From: Ulva prolifera
Taxonomy: Eukaryota > Chlorophyta > Ulvophyceae > Ulvales > Ulvaceae
Length of the DNA: 64,000 nucleotides
Reading direction: 5' to 3'
Assembly: GCA_023078555.1 (NCBI GenBank)
Contig: CM041204.1
Location: forward strand, 3,936,430 to 4,000,429
The notes beneath the pieces were generated by a model, which saw only the letters and a list, made by a program, of their open reading frames with translations, was not told the origin of the DNA and made no database searches. Positions 59,601 to 64,000 of the stretch are shown piece after piece. A program made the translations under genes and the position numbers. The first letter of the stretch is position 1; every line of letters begins with the position of its first letter.

Positions 59601-62284
59601 GCTCAACTACGATTTCCCGCCGACGCCGAAACTGTTTGTGCACCGCTGCGGCCGCGCGGCGCGCGCCGGGCGGCCCGGCACTGCGTTTTCATTTGTGACA
59701 CAGGATGACATGCCGTACGCAGTCGACCTGCACCTATTCTTGTCGCGACCGCTGGTGCCGGTGCCGGTGGACGGCGGGGAGGAGGCCGGCATGGCCGAGG
59801 GGGCGTCGAGGTGCGGCACAGCCCTACTTGCGGCATGCGTGCAGGCCGGTGCTTGCCTTTTCAGTCGTCAGCGATGGCCGGGCAGCAGTTGCAGACGGTG
59901 CTCGACTGGGTTGAGGCATCGGCATAGCAGGATATGGGCCATGTTTGCGTCATAACTCCCCCCATTTGCCTGTGGGGCGCGTCGTGTGTCGTGGGTGCCA
60001 GGGTGGAGGCGTGCTGGGGGGCCCCATCACATGGCCTTGAATTGAAGCGTAGGCGGCCACGCCGCGGTGGCACAGCACAGCACAGCACATGAACGCTACG
60101 TGGCCGGGTAGCCCTGTTTCCGGGCACTCCTTGACTTACAGCCTGTGATTCCAAGACCGCGGTGGCGTGGCACCAGCGTTCGCATGTTGCAACACATAGG
60201 TTTGATGCTCTGTAGATGCGTAACACGCACGCCTCGAGGGTGTAGATTCTTCATTCTCACACGTGCAGCAGGGCGTATCTGCCCTCCCTGCACACCAATG
60301 CCTGTCGCGTTCCGTGCATGCCTCACCCTGGAGCCGCGGCTCCGGCACTGGCACACAGCGCCAGCTGCTCCCATGCGCTGCGGCGTGCAGGCTCGGCGCG
60401 TTCCCGGAGGCGCTGCTGGACATCGCGATCGAGCAGGCGCGCGCGCACCACGCGCTCAGCCCCAGCATGCAGACCCTCGAGCGCAGCTGCGACAACGCGT
60501 TTGGCCTGTACCGCAAGACGCGGCCCCCGGCCTCCTCCGAGTCCGTCCGCCGCTCCCGCGCCCTCGACAAGCCCGGGCCGCACCCGCTGCTGGCCGAGGT
60601 CGCGCAACGCATGGGTCTCATGCATACGGCCGCCGGGGACACCGCGCGGGCGGCAATCACAGGCTGGCTGAAGTCGTTCCGCCCGGCGGCGACGGTGCTC
60701 GAGGCGCAGGTGTGGCGGCTGCTGTGCTGCTGATGCCGATCTGCCTGTCCCAAGCATCTGCCTTTCCACGCATCCTTGGGTCGACTGGGACACGCATACT
60801 GTCCAATGGAGAGGCATTCTGGTAGATCTGGGGGGACTATCATCTGCACCAGCTCGGTCGTGCGTGAGCTCGCCCATGCAGAGCGCGTACCTGTAAGTGG
60901 CTACTGGGAGCTTGTGTGTGCAAAACCCACTCAACACGACTGCAATTCCGTGCAGGTTGCAGCGAACCGCAAGGGCGAGGGTGCGGGCTTCTGTGCTGTG
61001 CCGGGTGTGCGCAGCAGTACCGGGCCGGGCGGCGTCGTCGACGTCATGGCGCAGAAGCGCGCCGCCCACGCCACGTCCATTGCGGCGCACCACTCCGCCG
61101 CCGTGCACCGCGCCGCGACCCCCTCCACCGCTACCCTCGCCTCCGCCCCGGCGGCCGACGCGGCGCCAGCCGACGCCCCGCCGGCGGCGGCGGCGGCTGC
61201 GGCCGCGGAGCGGCCGCTCGGGCCGATCGTGCCGGACGTCGTCGGCAGTGGCGGCACGGGGCGCTTCCGTGATGCGGACTTCTTTGTGTCTGCGGAGCGG
61301 CCGGACCGGCACGCAGAGGAGGGGTATGCGGTTGGGGACCGTGGCCGGGGGGCCCTCCATGCGAATGTGCTTGACCTGACGGGCGAGGACGGCTCCGGGA
61401 CGGCGGCCGGCGGGCGCAAGACGGTGTGGGACAACAAGAAGAAGCGCTACGTGACGCTACAGAAAGACGAGACGATGAAGGCGGGGAGGCGCGTGAAGGT
61501 GCGGGGGGCGGTGGTGAAGGCGGGCGGGAAGGGCGGCGAGGCGGGCGAGGGCGAGGCGGGGGCGATCTACAAGAAGTGGCTGAAGCGGGGCGGCAAGAAG
61601 GCGGCGTCCGGGGCGGGGGGCTCGACGAAGGGTGGCACGTCTACCATGGGAGACCGGTGCGGCACCGCCTCAGGCTGTGGCTGCTGCCGGCTGCACGCGT
61701 GCTTTGGGTAGCAGAGCATCATATCCACCATGCTCTAGAATGGCACACACTGCGGGCCAGCAGTGAGGGCCTCCGGAATGGCTGGGTGCCACGCTGCATG
61801 TCGATGCCGCCAGCGCTGTCAACCACCCTGGGTCGGCCGCTGTGCGGAGTGGGGTGCTAGGACTGGGGTTTGCTGCGATCTGCGCTGAGCAGCCCAGCAC
61901 ACAGCACACGGTGGCTTGGGGGACCATCAGCCAACCCTGTGGTTGTTGCCGTGCACTTTGGCAGACCCCACACTGCGGGCCCCTCCTGCCAGCGGCAGTG
62001 GGGCGGCTGGACCCGGTTTTTGCGGTGGACACCGTGTGGCTGCACCGGCACCTGTGGTCCTGTATACTCAGCAATTGTACGTGTGGCGCAGGTTCAAGCA
62101 TGGCGGCCGGGGCTGGACGAACGAGTTCAAGGCGAAGCGCGCGAACAGCACGGTGAAGGACGACCTGAAGAGCGAGGGGCAGATGCGCAAGGACGCGGAG
62201 AAGAAGGCGCGCACGAAGCAGCACCTCCAGGCGAAGGCGAAGAACAAGGTGTCCAAGAAGAAGGGCAAGGGCAAGGGGCGGTGA
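56635..62284 (+). CDS. DDX54: DEAD-box RNA helicase DDX54/Dbp10
   Basis: Dbp10/DDX54 is a nucleolar ATP-dependent RNA helicase of 60S ribosomal subunit assembly. Exons: 56635-56764, 56915-57089, 57221-57530, 58839-59138, 59452-59810, 60391-60709, 60956-61656 and 62092-62284, about 828 residues. Motifs in order: Q motif [17 protein letters not shown], Ia PARELALQ, Ib TPGRL, II DEAD ([12 protein letters not shown]), [41 protein letters not shown]. The C-terminal DBP10CT domain shows FRDADFF and [13 protein letters not shown], and the tail is basic ([10 protein letters not shown]). The exon 1 to 2 junction gives GSFENMGLS, the family counterpart of GGFQSMGLS. All phases agree. Motif I begins MAMT where most members have MART. 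Confidence 0.95.
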
Positions 62285-63073
62285 GCAGGCCCGCCTCGGC
62301 TGCATGCCGCTGGGGCGCAGCACCTGTTGCAGCTCCGAAGCACGCAGCAGGCCCGCCTAAGCAGCACACTGCTGGGGCGCAGCAGGTGAAGCAGCTCTGA
62401 TGCGCCTTCGTCACTCCTTCGATCATGTGTTTTGACTGGTGCCATGAGTGGTTGTGTGAAGGGTGAGTGAATTTTTTTGTAAGGTCTTGTTTGGTGGTGA
62501 CTATGGACACCGTTTGCTAGACAAGCAGTCAGCGTTCAAGCTAGTGGAATATTCCCTCCTTGCCGCGTTCCACACAACCCTGTTTACAGACGGAGCATTT
62601 GAACAGAACCGTGAGCGTATCGATCAACCTAGGCCTACTGCATCACCACATGTGGGTGCCTCAACAGCATGTTCCACCATTCCACAAACGAACATCTCCC
62701 AGCAATATGATCGTATTCAAGGTGTAAGCAAGAGCACGGCAGAACGGCAAAGCGCAGTCCAAGCTATTGCAATCAAGGCCATCGACCCAAACATGCCACA
62801 CAAGCACACTCGACCAGCACAATATCACGCCCTCCATGCCAATGGCCAGAGGTTGGCAATTACATCTCAGTACAAGCTGCGGACTTCAGGGCAAGCTGTA
62901 CCCACCCAGTCATGCAAAGCACCTTGTCAGCACTGGCAGTGGCAAGGGCCCCTTAGTACGTGGTGCCCGGCAGGCGTGCTTATGTCGACGCCCGGAAACG
63001 GCCAAGCGCAGTAAATGGATACCACGAAGCTGTGTCATGAGTTGCAGCAGGCACAGTCCAACTCACGGCAGAG
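62285..63073. other. Gap after DDX54
   Basis: It contains the DDX54 3' flank, with a near-duplicate of about 40 bp around 62285-62395 (AGCAGGCCCGCCT... GCTGGGGCGCAGCA twice). A plus-strand frame 62463-63014 is open but unrecognised. No gene was called. Confidence 0.3.
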
Positions 63074-64000
63074 CTAGGCTGGAGGGTCTTCATCGCGTTC
63101 TCGTCTGAGCTGTCGCGCCTGGCACACGTGGAATCGTGCGTCGGGCAACTCAGCTCTCTCAGCGGGCAGGTTGATGAGGCAGTTGGCGATGGACTGCCTC
63201 CACCTCATGAGCCTCCGTTCAAACCCAGGAGGACGCTCCTCATCCCGCTGATCCTCCTGATCACCTGGCCCGGGTGCCGACTCGGGGGCGCTGGCGCCTA
63301 TACTGCCCGCTGCTCCATCGATGTAGTAATCATCAGAGATCACGTGAGCTTCGTCATACACCTCACGGAAGTCATAGGCGCCTCTGGACACAGGCCACCC
63401 GACCAACTGCATCTCCACCTCAATCGCATCGTCCGCACCCGAGAGGAATGCAGGCACGACCACCGCGTACGCCTCCTTCAACGGCGGTGCATCACCGGGC
63501 TCCGTGTAGTCAGAGAACGCGGTGCGTGTGACACCTTGCTGCTCCTCACGATCGATCACGACCCTGCGCTCGCCGGGGCCTGGCAGGGTGCCAGCTAAAT
63601 CGAGCTCGGTGACATTGCAGGGGCCTGAGCCAAGGCTGCGGCCGCCTGGAGCTACGATCTGGCATCTGCACACTCCAAGCGGGTACATCGGGCTGGTGAC
63701 GCAGCCTGGCAGGTACCGCGTACTCTCACAGGATGCTAGTTGCACTTCATACTGCTCCGCGGTGGCGTCGCCGCCGGGGTTTCGCACCCCCCGCGTGCCT
63801 CGGGCCGGGCACCCTGAGCCCTCGCCTGCGATCTCCGCACAGCCGATATACGGAGATGGCACCGTGACATTCATGCTGTCAAGGGGCTCGAGCCGGCTGA
63901 CCGGAATTTCATATATGTTCTCCTTGACGAATTCACAGAACCTGGCAAGTGCTGTTCTGCGTGTGCTACACGTGAACAGCTGTCGGCTGCGAGCACTAGT
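63074..64000 (-). CDS. Unrecognised cysteine-containing protein, partial at right edge
   Basis: A minus-strand exon runs from an acceptor (GCCAG, exon start 63941) to a TGA at 63074, about 289 codons; the gene continues upstream beyond base 64000. Its first part has paired cysteines (IGC, GSGC, LASC, LPGC, GVCRC, GPC), Asn-x-Thr sites (NVT twice) and a segment FSDYTEPG. This suggests a secreted or membrane ectodomain. The later part is acidic, then basic (ERRLMRWRQS). No family was recognised. The 3' end may be an intron read-through rather than the true stop. Confidence 0.5.
   Translation of the reverse strand, partial: TSARSRQLFTCSTRRTALARFCEFVKENIYEIPVSRLEPLDSMNVTVPSPYIGCAEIAGEGSGCPARGTRGVRNPGGDATAEQYEVQLASCESTRYLPGCVTSPMYPLGVCRCQIVAPGGRSLGSGPCNVTELDLAGTLPGPGERRVVIDREEQQGVTRTAFSDYTEPGDAPPLKEAYAVVVPAFLSGADDAIEVEMQLVGWPVSRGAYDFREVYDEAHVISDDYYIDGAAGSIGASAPESAPGPGDQEDQRDEERPPGFERRLMRWRQSIANCLINLPAERAELPDARFHVCQARQLRRERDEDPPA

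Noticed and set aside
60323-61360. 345-codon minus-strand open frame
   Set aside because: It is antisense to DDX54 exons 6 and 7, is Arg/Gly-rich, and is a shadow of GC-rich coding sequence.

Overview
This is nuclear DNA of a eukaryote, most likely a green alga that builds flagella. The genes are split into short GC-rich exons, nearly all bounded by GTGCG/GTATG-type donors and TGCAG acceptors. The encoded proteins include a plant-type inositolphosphorylceramide synthase, a DnaJ-type zinc-finger protein with a plastid-like leader, the basal-body protein CCDC61/VFL3 and a polycystin-2-like channel. Genus and species cannot be told from the sequence. Exon limits below come from reading frames, splice signals, phase agreement and remembered family alignments, not from transcripts.

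Layout. 1-1901 (-): JMJD7-like JmjC hydroxylase, 3' end off the window, divergent from 2397-7236 (+) KRI1, a ribosome-biogenesis factor. 9565-12110 (-): IPC synthase, with a 34-base poly-C tract just before one 3' splice site. 14747-17739 (-) and 20663-23537 (-): tandem copies of a TMEM151-family membrane protein with a repeat-rich N-terminal tail; the second copy carries an early stop and frame breaks. A 1,865-bp DNA transposon with 50-bp inverted repeats and a 7-bp target duplication (23778-25642) lies next to the second copy and splits a plus-strand exon-like frame. 25.7-28.6 kb has no clear gene but holds a type I hammerhead ribozyme motif (27826-27885) inside a 254-bp unit bounded by 14-bp direct repeats.

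28640-35743 (+): secreted protein with four vWA domains separated by thrombospondin-3-like calcium-binding segments, built from duplicated two-exon modules. 36522-36593 (-): tRNA-Cys(GCA). 39509-50313 (+): 15-exon polycystin/TRPP-like channel with a very large ectodomain. 51310-54599 (+): CCDC61/VFL3. 55310-56073 (-): small DnaJ-type zinc-finger protein. 56635-62284 (+): DEAD-box helicase DDX54/Dbp10. 63074-64000 (-): part of an unrecognised cysteine-containing protein.

Two genes (KRI1, DDX54) serve nucleolar ribosome assembly, and two neighbours (polycystin-like channel, CCDC61/VFL3) belong to families tied to cilia and basal bodies. The most novel signals are the hammerhead unit, the exon-interrupting transposon, the decaying TMEM151 paralogue and the modular vWA gene.
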